Shown: positions 26,302 to 35,052 of the stretch, in pieces
Layout of the letters: every line of letters starts with the position of its first letter
Position numbering within the stretch: the first letter of the stretch is position 1
Notes under the pieces: generated by a model
Seen by the model: only the letters and a program-made list of their open reading frames with translations
Databases searched by the model: none
What the model was told of the DNA's origin: nothing
Program-made: the position numbers and the translations under genes
NCBI RefSeq assembly: GCF_934476685.1
Contig: NZ_CAKSNX010000001.1
Coordinates: 1 to 64,000 of the forward strand
Length of the DNA: 64,000 nucleotides
DNA from: an uncultured Ruminococcus sp.
GTDB taxonomy: Bacteria > Bacillota > Clostridia > Oscillospirales > Ruminococcaceae
Direction: 5' to 3'

Positions 26302-26309
26302 ATATGACA
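26285..26309 (+). repeat. Right inverted recombination site of the putative switch
   Basis: Arm TCTTATA (26285-26291), spacer GTGATATAT, arm TATATGA (26301-26307), then CA. Second arm has one change from a perfect inverted repeat. Opposite orientation to the site at 24857-24881. Confidence 0.65.
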
Positions 26310-26451
26310 ATATAGGATAATTCTTCGTTTTTTGTGAAAACCTAACTTAATTTTAAGATAAAGGCGGATATGCCGAAAAATATGGGATTTGCGATATATT
26401 TTTACCCTTAGCCATAGTCCCAGCCTATATATTGCTAACAAATTTAAGTAT

Positions 26452-26480
26452 TTTACAAGCTGCCGATATTAGGATATAAT
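26452..26480 (+). promoter_or_regulatory. Promoter of metE
   Basis: TTTACA (26452-26457), 17-base spacer, TATAAT (26475-26480). Leader of about 50 bases; no SAM riboswitch, T-box or cobalamin riboswitch motif is visible in 26310-26539. Confidence 0.7.
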
Positions 26481-26539
26481 ATACTCATAACCTACTGAAT
26501 TAATATGATTAATTTCATAAAAAGAAAGGAAATGAGAAA

Positions 26540-28825
26540 ATGAAAACTTCTATTATCGGTTATCCCCGTATCGGTTCGCTGAGAGAGCTGAAATTTGCAG
26601 AGGAAAAATATTTCAGAGGAGAGATCTCTGCTGAGGAGCTTGAATACACAGCTAAGGCTCTGAGAAAAGAAAATCTTGATGTACAGACCGCTTCGGGACT
26701 TGATCTTATTCCGTCAAACGACTTTTCATTCTATGACGGTATGCTTGATACTGCTGTTCTGCTGGGAGCAGTTCCTGAAAGATACAGCAAACTTGGTCTG
26801 AGCCAGCTTGACCTTTACTTTGCTATGGCGAGAGGATATCAGGGCGAAAAGGGCGACGTAAAGGCTCTTGCTATGAAAAAATGGTTCAATACAAACTATC
26901 ACTACATGGTTCCTGAGATAGACGATGATACAAAGATCGCTCTTGCAGGCGGAAATTCAGCCAAGCCTTTTGCGCTCTTTGCTGAGGCTCTTGAAAACGG
27001 AGTGAAAACAAAGCCTGTTATTATCGGCGCATATACATTCCTTAAGCTTGCAAGATACACAGGCAGCAGATCTGCCGCAGATTTTGCAGATGACGCTGCA
27101 AAGGCATATTCCGACATACTCAAAAAGCTCGGACAGGCGGGAGCAGAATGGGTTCAGTTTGACGAACCTTGCCTTGTAAAGGATATGGCAGCGGAGGATA
27201 TCGCTCTGTTTGAAAAGATCTACAAGGCTGTACTTTCTGACAAGCACGGCGTAAAGGTCATCGTTCAGACTTATTTCGGCGACATAAGAGATTGCTTTGA
27301 GCAGGTATGCGCACTTGATCTTGACGGCATAGGCATAGATCTTGTGGAGGACAAAAAGTCAGCAGAACTTATTGCCAAATACGGCATACCAAAGGACAAG
27401 GTGCTTTTCGCAGGCGTTGTAAACGGCAAGAACATCTGGAAAAACAACTATGCGAAAACTCTCGATATCATCTCACAGATCAAGGATCACTGCGGTGAGA
27501 TAGTTATTTCATCGTCCTGCTCACTTCTCCACGTTCCATACACACTCAGACACGAGCAGAAACTTTCTGACGAACACAGAAGTCACTTCGCTTACGCAGA
27601 GGAAAAGCTGACGGAGCTTGCAGAGCTTAAAAAGATACTGGATTCAGACAATGCCGCAGATTCTGAGGAATTAAAGAAGAATATAAAACTGTTCAGTCAG
27701 CCTAGAAGCGGTGCTGATCCGCAGGTTCAGAAAAAGGTAGCTGCACTCAGCGAAAAGGACTTTGTAAGACTGCCTGAATTTGCTCAGCGTGAAAAAATAC
27801 AGAAGGAAAGATTTTCTCTCCCTCTTCTGCCGACCACAACTATCGGTTCTTTCCCTCAGACGGCAGAGATAAGAAAGACCCGTGCGCAGTTCCGCAAGGG
27901 CGATATCTTTCAGGAGGCTTATGACAAGTTCATTGGCGAAAAGATAACAGACTGCATAAGACTTCAGGAAAAGATAGGTCTTGACGTTCTAGTTCACGGA
28001 GAATTTGAGCGCAACGACATGGTAGAATATTTCGGCGAGTGCCTTGACGGTTATATCTTTACAGAAAAAGCATGGGTACAGTCATACGGCACAAGATGCG
28101 TAAAGCCGCCTGTTGTATGGGGAGATATCTCCAGAGCAAAGCCTATGACTGTAAAGTGGTCTGTTTTCGCTCAGAGCCTTACAGACAAGCCTGTAAAGGG
28201 TATGCTTACTGGTCCTGTGACTATACTCAACTGGTCTTTCCCAAGAGAGGATATATCACTTAAAGAAAGCGCATTCCAGATAGCTCTTGCTATCCGTGAA
28301 GAGGTGCTTGACCTTGAAGCAAACGGTATAAAGATAATTCAGGTAGACGAGGCTGCCCTCCGTGAAAAGCTGCCGCTGAGAAAGTCTGACTGGCACAGCG
28401 AGTATCTTGACTGGGCAATACCTGCATTCAGACTTGTTCACAGCGGTGCAAAGCCTGAAACACAGCTGCATACTCATATGTGTTACAGCGAATTTTCTGA
28501 TATTATCAGAGATATTGACGATATGGACGCAGACGTTATAACATTCGAGGCTTCACGTTCAGATCTTACTATCCTCAATGTGCTTAAAGAGAATAATTTC
28601 CGCACAGAGGTTGGTCCGGGAGTATATGATATCCACTCGCCAAGAATACCATCCGCAGAAGAAATAGAGAGTGCGGCAGAAAAAATGCTGGAAAACGTTC
28701 CTGCGTCAAAGCTGTGGATAAACCCTGACTGCGGTCTTAAAACAAGAGGAGAAAAGGAAACTGTACCGAGCCTTGAGAACATGGTAGCAGCTGCAAAGAA
28801 CATCAGAAACAGAGTAAAAGCATAA
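26540..28825 (+). CDS. metE: Cobalamin-independent methionine synthase
   Basis: 761 residues, full length, two homologous barrels. N-terminal TSIIGYPRIGSLRELKFAEEKY binds the folate; the C-terminal zinc ligands lie in LHTHMCYSEF (His, Cys) and NPDCGLKTRG (Cys), with GLDVLVHGEFERNDMVEYFGE as the family signature. Moves a methyl group from 5-methyltetrahydrofolate polyglutamate to homocysteine. Own promoter and terminator. The right-hand promoter of the putative DNA switch points at its leader. Ribosome binding site AAAGGAAATGAG. Confidence 0.97.
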   Translation: MKTSIIGYPRIGSLRELKFAEEKYFRGEISAEELEYTAKALRKENLDVQTASGLDLIPSNDFSFYDGMLDTAVLLGAVPERYSKLGLSQLDLYFAMARGYQGEKGDVKALAMKKWFNTNYHYMVPEIDDDTKIALAGGNSAKPFALFAEALENGVKTKPVIIGAYTFLKLARYTGSRSAADFADDAAKAYSDILKKLGQAGAEWVQFDEPCLVKDMAAEDIALFEKIYKAVLSDKHGVKVIVQTYFGDIRDCFEQVCALDLDGIGIDLVEDKKSAELIAKYGIPKDKVLFAGVVNGKNIWKNNYAKTLDIISQIKDHCGEIVISSSCSLLHVPYTLRHEQKLSDEHRSHFAYAEEKLTELAELKKILDSDNAADSEELKKNIKLFSQPRSGADPQVQKKVAALSEKDFVRLPEFAQREKIQKERFSLPLLPTTTIGSFPQTAEIRKTRAQFRKGDIFQEAYDKFIGEKITDCIRLQEKIGLDVLVHGEFERNDMVEYFGECLDGYIFTEKAWVQSYGTRCVKPPVVWGDISRAKPMTVKWSVFAQSLTDKPVKGMLTGPVTILNWSFPREDISLKESAFQIALAIREEVLDLEANGIKIIQVDEAALREKLPLRKSDWHSEYLDWAIPAFRLVHSGAKPETQLHTHMCYSEFSDIIRDIDDMDADVITFEASRSDLTILNVLKENNFRTEVGPGVYDIHSPRIPSAEEIESAAEKMLENVPASKLWINPDCGLKTRGEKETVPSLENMVAAAKNIRNRVKA

Positions 28826-28848
28826 AGGCATAAACTTACAAAACGGAT

Positions 28849-28879
28849 AAGGGAGCAGCATCAAACTGCTCCCTTTCTT
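28849..28879 (+). terminator. Terminator of metE
   Basis: Arms AAGGGAGCAG and CTGCTCCCTT with a 7-base loop, followed by TCTT. Confidence 0.8.
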
Positions 28880-28972
28880 GATGTTCAAAGCTTATGAAAA
28901 GTTAAAATTATCGCAGTATGTGACGGCGAAAAGGCGGTAAATTCAGCATAAAGCCGCTTTCAAAAACTTATG

Positions 28973-29001
28973 TTGACTTATTCGGACAAATACTGTATAA
29001 T
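28973..29001 (+). promoter_or_regulatory. Promoter of the GtrA-like gene
   Basis: TTGACT (28973-28978), 17-base spacer, TATAAT (28996-29001). Confidence 0.7.
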
Positions 29002-29068
29002 ATATAGCGTTGTTTAAATATATACATTATTATAAAAGATAAAAAGAACAGGAGATCTGAGGAACATC

Positions 29069-29590
29069 ATGGAAAACAGCGGAACAAAAGAGATTAGTCA
29101 AAGCACAGAAAAGAAAGACATATTTGACAAAATAATGGACTGGGGATTTTTAAAGATCTTTCAGCCGTTTTACAAGAAAAACAAGGAAATGCTCCTTTAC
29201 CTCTTTTTCGGAGTGCTTACCACAGCGGTAAGCTTTTTGACGGCAGGACTTTCAAAAATGCTGCTGGAAGGACTGGGCAGTTCAAAGGACATCGTTTCCA
29301 CAGTCAGCACAGTAATTTCGTGGATATGCGCAGTAACTTTTGCCTACGTCACAAACCGCATATGGGTATTTGACTCAAATGCAAAAGGCTTAAAAAGCAT
29401 TGCCACCGAGGCAGCCTCATTCTACGGCGGACGTCTTTTCACACTTTTTGTTGAGATGCTCATGATGTGGGTAGGCTATTCACTTATGCAGATAAACTAC
29501 TGGATCGCTAAGATCGTGGCGAACGTGGTCGTTCTGATACTCAACTACGTTATAAGCAAGCTTTTCGTTTTCCGAAAGAAAAAGGACTGA
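29069..29590 (+). CDS. GtrA family membrane protein
   Basis: 173 residues. Four membrane helices in the PF04138 arrangement; typical segments are LYLFFGVLTTAVSFLTAG in helix 1 and VTFAYVTNRIWVF between helices 2 and 3, and a C-terminal helix ending NYVISKLFVFRKKK. GtrA-like proteins are thought to flip or position undecaprenyl-linked sugars for cell-surface glycosylation. A cytoplasmic N-terminal tail of about 45 charged residues precedes helix 1. Single-gene unit with promoter and terminator. Confidence 0.88.
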   Translation: MENSGTKEISQSTEKKDIFDKIMDWGFLKIFQPFYKKNKEMLLYLFFGVLTTAVSFLTAGLSKMLLEGLGSSKDIVSTVSTVISWICAVTFAYVTNRIWVFDSNAKGLKSIATEAASFYGGRLFTLFVEMLMMWVGYSLMQINYWIAKIVANVVVLILNYVISKLFVFRKKKD

Positions 29591-29625
29591 AACGCTGAGA
29601 TTTTTCGTTAATATTTTCGTATTCC

Positions 29626-29662
29626 ACAGCCTTGCAGGGTATGCTCTGCAAGGCTGTCTTTT
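29626..29662 (+). terminator. Terminator of the GtrA-like gene
   Basis: Twelve-base arms ACAGCCTTGCAG and CTGCAAGGCTGT, 8-base loop, then CTTTT. Confidence 0.85.
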
Positions 29663-29760
29663 GTGCAATATGCTTAAATAAGCGAATAAATTAATATTTT
29701 TTCACTTGTTTTTGTGCATTGTAAACGATTTATCTTTGTGCGATTTGTATAATTAGCACC

Positions 29761-29789
29761 TTGAAAAAAATACGAAAATTTTGTATTAT
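29761..29789 (+). promoter_or_regulatory. Promoter of the Thr-rich lipoprotein gene
   Basis: TTGAAA (29761-29766), 17-base spacer, TATTAT (29784-29789). A second possible -10 (TATAAT at 29747) lacks a fitting -35. Confidence 0.6.
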
Positions 29790-29886
29790 ATATTATAGTG
29801 ATTAGAGTATACGCAGTTTTACATATTTTCAAGATCTATGTATCTGCGGCTGCTGACACCTATTTTTATGTATGGAGGTTATTACA

Positions 29887-30786
29887 ATGAATTTTAAGAA
29901 GATCTTTGCTATGGCTGCAGCTCTTTGCATGACAGCAACTGTATTCGCTTCATGCGGCGATTCTTCAAGCAGCTCTTCAGAGGCGGCAACAACTACAACT
30001 ACAACAACTGCTGAGACTACAACTACTGCTGCAACAGAGGCTCCTGTTGAGTCTGCTGCTGACAGCTCAGCTGATTCAAATGCAAACGGTGCAAGCGATG
30101 AACCTTACATCGACGAGGTAACAGGACTTGAGTGCCAGATCCCTTCTGCTGATTACACACCTGTAACAGAGTTCGAGGGTTATGACGCATACCTCATGTT
30201 CGCTGACAAGGACTGGATGTGGAGCAACTTCAGCGGTCAGGGATTCCCTGCTGACGACAGAGATGCCGGCGCTTACGGCGTTGACGCTGACGTAACTGCT
30301 GACGGTGAGTACACAGTTGCTATCACAGCTGACTCTATCGGTGCAACAGACCCGATCAACAACTCAACTAACCCACAGGTCGTCTGGGACGGCAACTATG
30401 TTCTTCCTGCAAGCGGAGCAGTTGTATTCTGCGTTGATATCACAGGTATCTGCGACGGTACAATGAACGCTAAGGGCGAGGCTATCGAAAAGAACCAGCT
30501 CAAGGAAGGCGACGATGCTAACACAAACAAGTACACAATGGGTAAGTACACAGGTCAGGATGTAAAGGTTGAAGTTACATCTATCAAGGCTGACGGCGAA
30601 GAGATCGAATTCGACGCTTCTAAGTTCGTTTACGGAAACATTGAGGACAACAACAACTGTTACAGAATCGAGATCTACAACGATTACGGCGACACAGCTA
30701 AGGATCCTGGAATCGACAAGAATGCACTTATGTTCGCTAAGAGCCTCGAAGTTACATTCAAGATCGAAGGTCTTACAAACGAATAA
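29887..30786 (+). CDS. Secreted lipoprotein with Thr-rich linker and beta-rich domain
   Basis: 299 residues. Signal peptide with lipobox FASCG (cysteine about residue 22), then Ser-rich and Thr-rich low-complexity linkers (about 23-70), then a domain of about 230 residues with many Asp and aromatic residues (YDAYLMFADKDWMWSNFSG, WDGNYVLPASGAVVFCVDITG) that suggests a carbohydrate-binding-like beta sandwich. Family not identified. The codon use is strikingly uniform (GCT, ACA, AAG), as in highly expressed genes. I start at the ATG at 29887 behind GGAGG; an ATG at 29872 overlaps that ribosome binding site. Confidence 0.75.
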   Translation: MNFKKIFAMAAALCMTATVFASCGDSSSSSSEAATTTTTTTAETTTTAATEAPVESAADSSADSNANGASDEPYIDEVTGLECQIPSADYTPVTEFEGYDAYLMFADKDWMWSNFSGQGFPADDRDAGAYGVDADVTADGEYTVAITADSIGATDPINNSTNPQVVWDGNYVLPASGAVVFCVDITGICDGTMNAKGEAIEKNQLKEGDDANTNKYTMGKYTGQDVKVEVTSIKADGEEIEFDASKFVYGNIEDNNNCYRIEIYNDYGDTAKDPGIDKNALMFAKSLEVTFKIEGLTNE

Positions 30787-30820
30787 TCTATTTTAAGAAT
30801 AGTATTATCAAAGTTATATT

Positions 30821-30857
30821 ACGGGACAGGTCTAAAAAGATCTGTCCCGTTTTTTTG
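30821..30857 (+). terminator. Terminator of the lipoprotein gene
   Basis: Arms ACGGGACAG and CTGTCCCGT followed by seven T. Confidence 0.88.
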
Positions 30858-30941
30858 CAGGAATATAAAAGCAGAGATTTAGCCGTTTTGACAAAGCATT
30901 ATTAAAAATGCCCATATTGTACATATTTTTATTGCCTGCTT

Positions 30942-31011
30942 AGTGTAAAATACAGATTTTTTGCAGGAATAGCATTTTACACTTGCAAAAAACAAAGAAA
31001 TGGAGTACAAT
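30942..31011 (+). promoter_or_regulatory. Promoter of the aminotransferase gene with overlapping inverted repeat
   Basis: TTGCAA (30983-30988), 17-base spacer, TACAAT (31006-31011). A perfect 10-base inverted repeat, AGTGTAAAAT (30942-30951) and ATTTTACACT (30974-30983), ends on the first base of the -35, so a bound protein would touch RNA polymerase. A small hairpin ACGGC/GCCGT lies in the leader near 31052-31065. Confidence 0.6.
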
Positions 31012-31104
31012 ACTATATGGGTCACAGCGCCCGTGTCATCGTTATTTATACGGCTGTCGCCGTTTACTATCTATAATTTATAAGTTATAAGTGGAGGTTA
31101 TTTT

Positions 31105-32394
31105 ATGATGTTATCAGAAATGTCCAGGGACGAACTTCTGAAATTCAAAGCTGACGTTCAGAAGGATTACGACGAGTTCAAGGCAAAGGGACTTACCCTG
31201 AATATGGCAAGAGGAAAGCCGTCCTCAGAGCAGCTCGACCTTGCTATGAAAATGCTTGCGGCTGTAAACAGCTTTGACGCAGACTACAAGGCTTCAGACG
31301 GAACAGACTGCCGTAACTATGGCGGACTCGACGGAATCGTTGACGCAAAAAATCTCTTCGCTCCAATGCTGGGCGTTTCAAACGATGAGCTTATCGTTTG
31401 CGGAAACTCAAGCCTTAACATTATGTACGATATGATCGCAAGATGCATCATCTTCGGTGTTGACGGCGTTCAGAAGCCATGGAAGGACTGCGAGAAGGTA
31501 AAGTGGCTCTGTCCTTGTCCTGGTTATGACAGACATTTCGCTATCTGCGAAAGCTTTGGCTTTGAGCTTATCCCTATACCGATGCATGATGACGGTCCTG
31601 ATATGGATATGATCGAAAAGCTGGTCGCAGAAGATGATGCTATAAAGGGTATATGGTGCGTTCCTATGTACGCTAACCCGACAGGAATCACATACTCTGA
31701 CGAGGTCGTAAGAAGATTTGCAAACCTTAAGCCAAAGGCAAAGGATTTCAGAATTTTCTGGGATAACGCATACTGCATCCACCACCTTACAGATACTCCT
31801 GACAAGCTCCTTAACCTCCTTGACGAATGCAAGAAGGTAGGCAGCGAGGATATGGTCTATATGTTCGCTTCAACTTCAAAGATCACATTTGCAGGCGGCG
31901 GAATCGCTGTTATGGCTGCATCTGAGAAGAATGTTAAGTATATAAAGTCACTTATGACAGTTCAGACTATCGGCTACGATAAGATCAACCAGCTCCGTCA
32001 CGCAAAGTTCTTCGGCAGCTATGAAGGCCTTACAGAGCATATGAAGAAGCACCGTGACATCATTGCTCCTAGATTCAAGGTAGTTCTTGACACACTTGAC
32101 AAGGAGATAGCTCCTCTCGGCATCGCAACATGGACAAAGCCTAACGGCGGTTACTTCATCAGCTTTGACGCTATGGAAGGCTGCGCAAAGAGAATAGTTT
32201 CACTTTGCAAGGAGGCAGGCGTTGTTCTTACAGGCGCAGGCGCAACATTCCCTTACGGAAAAGATCCTAAGGATTCAAACATCAGAATCGCTCCTACATT
32301 CCCGCCTGTTGACGAGCTGAAGCTTGCAGCAAAGCTTTTCACAGACGCTGTAAAGCTTGCAAGTGCAGAAAAGCTTCTGGGCGAGCTTAACTAA
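31105..32394 (+). CDS. Aspartate aminotransferase, MocR-type class I (PF12897-like)
   Basis: 429 residues. PLP-dependent fold type I enzyme; the Schiff-base lysine is in MFASTSKITFAGGGIAVM (about residue 257), the PLP-contact motif is WDNAYCIHH, and NMARGKPSSEQLDL near the N-terminus is typical of the PF12897 aspartate/alanine aminotransferase group rather than AspC. Likely forms aspartate from oxaloacetate with glutamate. GGAGG precedes ATGATG; either ATG may start. Single-gene unit. Confidence 0.88.
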   Translation: MMLSEMSRDELLKFKADVQKDYDEFKAKGLTLNMARGKPSSEQLDLAMKMLAAVNSFDADYKASDGTDCRNYGGLDGIVDAKNLFAPMLGVSNDELIVCGNSSLNIMYDMIARCIIFGVDGVQKPWKDCEKVKWLCPCPGYDRHFAICESFGFELIPIPMHDDGPDMDMIEKLVAEDDAIKGIWCVPMYANPTGITYSDEVVRRFANLKPKAKDFRIFWDNAYCIHHLTDTPDKLLNLLDECKKVGSEDMVYMFASTSKITFAGGGIAVMAASEKNVKYIKSLMTVQTIGYDKINQLRHAKFFGSYEGLTEHMKKHRDIIAPRFKVVLDTLDKEIAPLGIATWTKPNGGYFISFDAMEGCAKRIVSLCKEAGVVLTGAGATFPYGKDPKDSNIRIAPTFPPVDELKLAAKLFTDAVKLASAEKLLGELN

Positions 32395-32421
32395 CTGCTG
32401 AAAATTTAATTCTAAATATAG

Positions 32422-32457
32422 AAAGACCTGAGAAACCAAAATTTCTCAGGTCTTTTT
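32422..32457. terminator. Bidirectional terminator between aminotransferase and epimerase genes
   Basis: Arms AAGACCTGAGAAA and TTTCTCAGGTCTT with flanking A and T runs; serves two convergent genes. Confidence 0.85.
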
Positions 32458-32525
32458 CATATCCCACAAAAACAAAACGGACAGGAAATCCGATTTCCCG
32501 TCCGAATATATCCGTGTTTATTTGT

Positions 32526-33452
32526 TTACTTAGTGTTTGAAAGTGTCCAGCGGAACGGAGCAATTCTCTTAGCTCTGGTATTATCATAGTTCCAGTTATG
32601 GAATGTGATAGACGGATCAAAATATCTGTAATCGCTCTTCATTTTGCCCTTGTTCAGACTAAGTCCGCCTGTGTTCTTCTGAACGACAGCGCCGATGCGG
32701 TGATGAGCCTTCTCATAATCGATTATCTCTTTCGCCGTAGTCATTCTCGAATCGCATACGTTATAAACGCCCTCGTAACGACCCGTCGGCACATTGATTA
32801 TACCATTGATAAAGTCGATAAGATTGAATACACAGCAGAATGCATATCCATACTCGCCGTCATTGAATATGTAACCTACGTTTTCCTTTACGTCAAAAAC
32901 GTGTGCGTGAAGATTTTCGGTATGCTCTGCGTCATAGATAGGTGATACTCTCGCTATGACAGGCACTGTATCAGATTTCTTGAACTGCTTGAGCATAGCC
33001 TTTTCGCTGTTGCTCTTCAGCTCCGCATAGTTGGAGTTGCCCTTTTCCGGATTTGTTTCACGGATAGGTTCTCTTCCCTTCTGGACGCCGTAAATGTCCG
33101 TCGTACTGAGGAGTATAAAGCTTCTGACTTCGGCTTTATCTGCTATCGCATAGATAAACTTGTCACAGATCTTGCTCCTCTTTATCTCAGCGTCTGTAAT
33201 ATATGGATCGATATCATTATCCACGGAGTTCGCCAGATGTACCACAACGTCGATCTTGTTGCTCTCAACTATTGACGAAATAGCCGCTTTATCGGTGATA
33301 TCGCACTGAACAAATGTATAGTTCGGGTCTGAGCCGATAAATTCATTGGATTTTGAGTCTACGCCATAAACACGGTGTTTCTTGTGCAGCAGGCTGGAAG
33401 TAAGGTACTGACCTATCATTCCGCTTGCTCCGGTAACTAAAATAGATGCCAA
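32526..33452 (-). CDS. NAD-dependent epimerase/dehydratase (extended SDR)
   Basis: About 308 residues. Rossmann motif VTGASGMIGQYL at the N-terminus, then DVVVHLANSVDNDIDP; the usual YxxxK appears as YAELK (in NSNYAELKSNSEKAML), preceded by STTDIYG. Probably acts on a nucleotide sugar; substrate unknown. The start is uncertain: an ATG at 33479 lies within a few bases of the transcription start and lacks a ribosome binding site. I prefer the TTG at 33452 behind AAGGGG, which puts the Rossmann strand at the very N-terminus, as usual. Confidence 0.8.
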   Translation of the reverse strand: MASILVTGASGMIGQYLTSSLLHKKHRVYGVDSKSNEFIGSDPNYTFVQCDITDKAAISSIVESNKIDVVVHLANSVDNDIDPYITDAEIKRSKICDKFIYAIADKAEVRSFILLSTTDIYGVQKGREPIRETNPEKGNSNYAELKSNSEKAMLKQFKKSDTVPVIARVSPIYDAEHTENLHAHVFDVKENVGYIFNDGEYGYAFCCVFNLIDFINGIINVPTGRYEGVYNVCDSRMTTAKEIIDYEKAHHRIGAVVQKNTGGLSLNKGKMKSDYRYFDPSITFHNWNYDNTRAKRIAPFRWTLSNTK

Positions 33453-33493
33453 AACTGCCACCCCTTCCCCAAAGCGCATATTTATGTACTATA

Positions 33494-33521
33494 ATTATAT
33501 CACACTTTTTGTTTTTTGCAA
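33494..33521 (-). promoter_or_regulatory. Promoter of the epimerase gene
   Basis: Minus strand TTGCAA (33521-33516), 16-base spacer, TATAAT (33499-33494), extended -10 TGATATAAT. Confidence 0.65.
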
Positions 33522-33570
33522 ATAGTTTTTGAGAATTTCTCAAAAATTTAGAATTTCTTTATAATTTCGC

Positions 33571-33599
33571 TTGCAGAATTTTGTGAAGTGTGCTAAAAT
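33571..33599 (+). promoter_or_regulatory. Promoter of the MBOAT-like pseudoenzyme operon
   Basis: TTGCAG (33571-33576), 17-base spacer, TAAAAT (33594-33599). Confidence 0.6.
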
Positions 33600-33669
33600 T
33601 ATATAAGAAATCAGAAAGTGTTTTTTGTATTATTTTTTTATTATTTATGTAGATTAAGGAGATCTGACG

Positions 33670-35049
33670 GTGGTTTATTCAAATCTGATATTTATACTTG
33701 CATTGTTCCCGCTGACGGCGATAATCTCGCTGTTCGACAGAAGTGCGGAGTACAAAAATCTCATACTGATAATAGCGTCGCTGCTGTTTTTCAGCTGGGG
33801 ACGTCCTCTTGCAGTCTGCCTCATATTCCTGACAGTTTTTGCAGACTGGGGTGCAGGACTTGCGGTGTACAGATTTTCTGAAAAGAGATCACTCTCAACG
33901 CTTTTTCTTGCTCTGGACGGGCTGATGAACCTTGCGGTGTTCCTTGTGTTCGGTCACAACTATCTTTTTAACAAAATATCCGCTCTCAGTTTCGACGAGG
34001 CTATACTGCCTATCGGCATCGGATTTTATACGATCCGTGGATTTTATTATGTTTTCGACATTTATAAAAGAGGGTTCAAGCCTGAAAGAAATCCGCTTTG
34101 CCTGTTTACATACATGGTGTCATTTCACCTTATGGCGGCAGGACCTGTTATGCACTACTGCGAGGTAGAGCCGCAGATAAGAGAACGTGAGATCACGACT
34201 GAAAAGCTCAATATGGGTTTTAACAAGATAGTATGGGGTTTCGGCAAGATAGTGCTTATCGCTCCTGTTTTCGAGAGGATAAAGCTTGCGGGACTCAACG
34301 GTTCTGAGATAACGACTATCGGCTGCTGGCTTGGTATGCTGGCATTTTTCGCTCAGTATTACTTCACTTTCACAGGTCTTTGCGATATGGGCAAGGGCAT
34401 GGGACTTGTGGGCGGTTTCTGCTATTCAGACAACTACACTGACATAGATGCAAACGGTCTGTTCAGCGGTCTGGTGAAAAGTTTCAACACGACTGTTATC
34501 GGATTTTTCACAGATGTGGCCGGCATAAAGAGGGACAGCTCAAAGATATATACTGCTGTTGCTGCGGTAATATGCGGCATAGCCGTTTCCTTCTGGTATG
34601 ACGCAAAGCTCAATTACCTTATTGCAGGTCTTGCGGCAGGACTTCTTATCGCACTTGAAAAGCTTGTGCTTGAAAAGCCGCTGTCAAAGCTGCCTGTACT
34701 GGTGAAATACATTTATCTTGTCATCACGAGCATGATAATTTTCGGTGCGCTCTATTTCGACAGCCTTTATGGTTACCGAAAGTGGCTGCTCGCCCTTGTG
34801 GGAGTGAACACAAAATATGCCCTCAGCGTATCGGTAAAATATGCTGTACTGAAAAATCTGACGCTTATCGTTATAGCTTTCTTTATCATCTGTCCGCAAG
34901 CTAAAAAGCTTGTGCTTGGCATTATGGATAAGATCGGCGCAAAAAGTCAGAGAAGCTATGGCGCAGTAAGAATAATAAAAACTATCTGCACAGCGTTCGT
35001 TTTCCTGCTCAGCGTTATTACGCTGACGGTGGAATATACTGGAGTTTAA
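33670..35049 (+). CDS. MBOAT-like membrane protein lacking catalytic histidines
   Basis: 459 residues with the MBOAT helix pattern and the conserved region LPIGIGFYTIRGFYYVFDIYKRG (about 113-135) and MVSFHLMAAGPVMHYCEVEPQI (149-170), clearly a paralogue of the MBOAT at 6459-7886. But where that protein has WQRWHISLSSFFRDY (H286) this one has SFNTTVIGFFTDVAG (about 271-285), and where it has GLWHGASWNF (H323) this one has VSFWYDAKLNYLI (about 306-318). Both key histidines are gone with no frameshift, so it is likely a non-catalytic relative kept for another role. GTG start with AAGGAG. Four bases before the next gene, whose product looks like a cut-down DHHW protein. Confidence 0.85.
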   Translation: MVYSNLIFILALFPLTAIISLFDRSAEYKNLILIIASLLFFSWGRPLAVCLIFLTVFADWGAGLAVYRFSEKRSLSTLFLALDGLMNLAVFLVFGHNYLFNKISALSFDEAILPIGIGFYTIRGFYYVFDIYKRGFKPERNPLCLFTYMVSFHLMAAGPVMHYCEVEPQIREREITTEKLNMGFNKIVWGFGKIVLIAPVFERIKLAGLNGSEITTIGCWLGMLAFFAQYYFTFTGLCDMGKGMGLVGGFCYSDNYTDIDANGLFSGLVKSFNTTVIGFFTDVAGIKRDSSKIYTAVAAVICGIAVSFWYDAKLNYLIAGLAAGLLIALEKLVLEKPLSKLPVLVKYIYLVITSMIIFGALYFDSLYGYRKWLLALVGVNTKYALSVSVKYAVLKNLTLIVIAFFIICPQAKKLVLGIMDKIGAKSQRSYGAVRIIKTICTAFVFLLSVITLTVEYTGV

Positions 35050-35052
35050 ACT

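Larger units (their letters stand above)
24857..26309. mobile_element. Putative invertible DNA segment with its own tyrosine recombinase
   Basis: Two 25-base sites in inverted orientation (24857-24881 and 26285-26309, 23/25 identical) enclose 1403 bases that hold one gene, a tyrosine recombinase. Each site has two 7-base arms around an asymmetric 9-base spacer. The left site contains the -10 of the scaffold operon promoter. The right site has a matching -10 plus a good -35 inside the segment. Inversion would move that -35 in front of the scaffold operon. Inversion itself is inferred; the sequence shows only one orientation. Confidence 0.55.

Noticed and set aside
26310..26539. Possible SAM or other riboswitch in front of metE.
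   Set aside because: None of the conserved SAM-I, T-box or cobalamin core motifs is visible and the promoter leaves a leader of only about 50 bases.
29740..29760. TATAAT near 29747 as lipoprotein gene promoter.
   Set aside because: No matching -35; the TTGAAA-N17-TATTAT pair just downstream is better.
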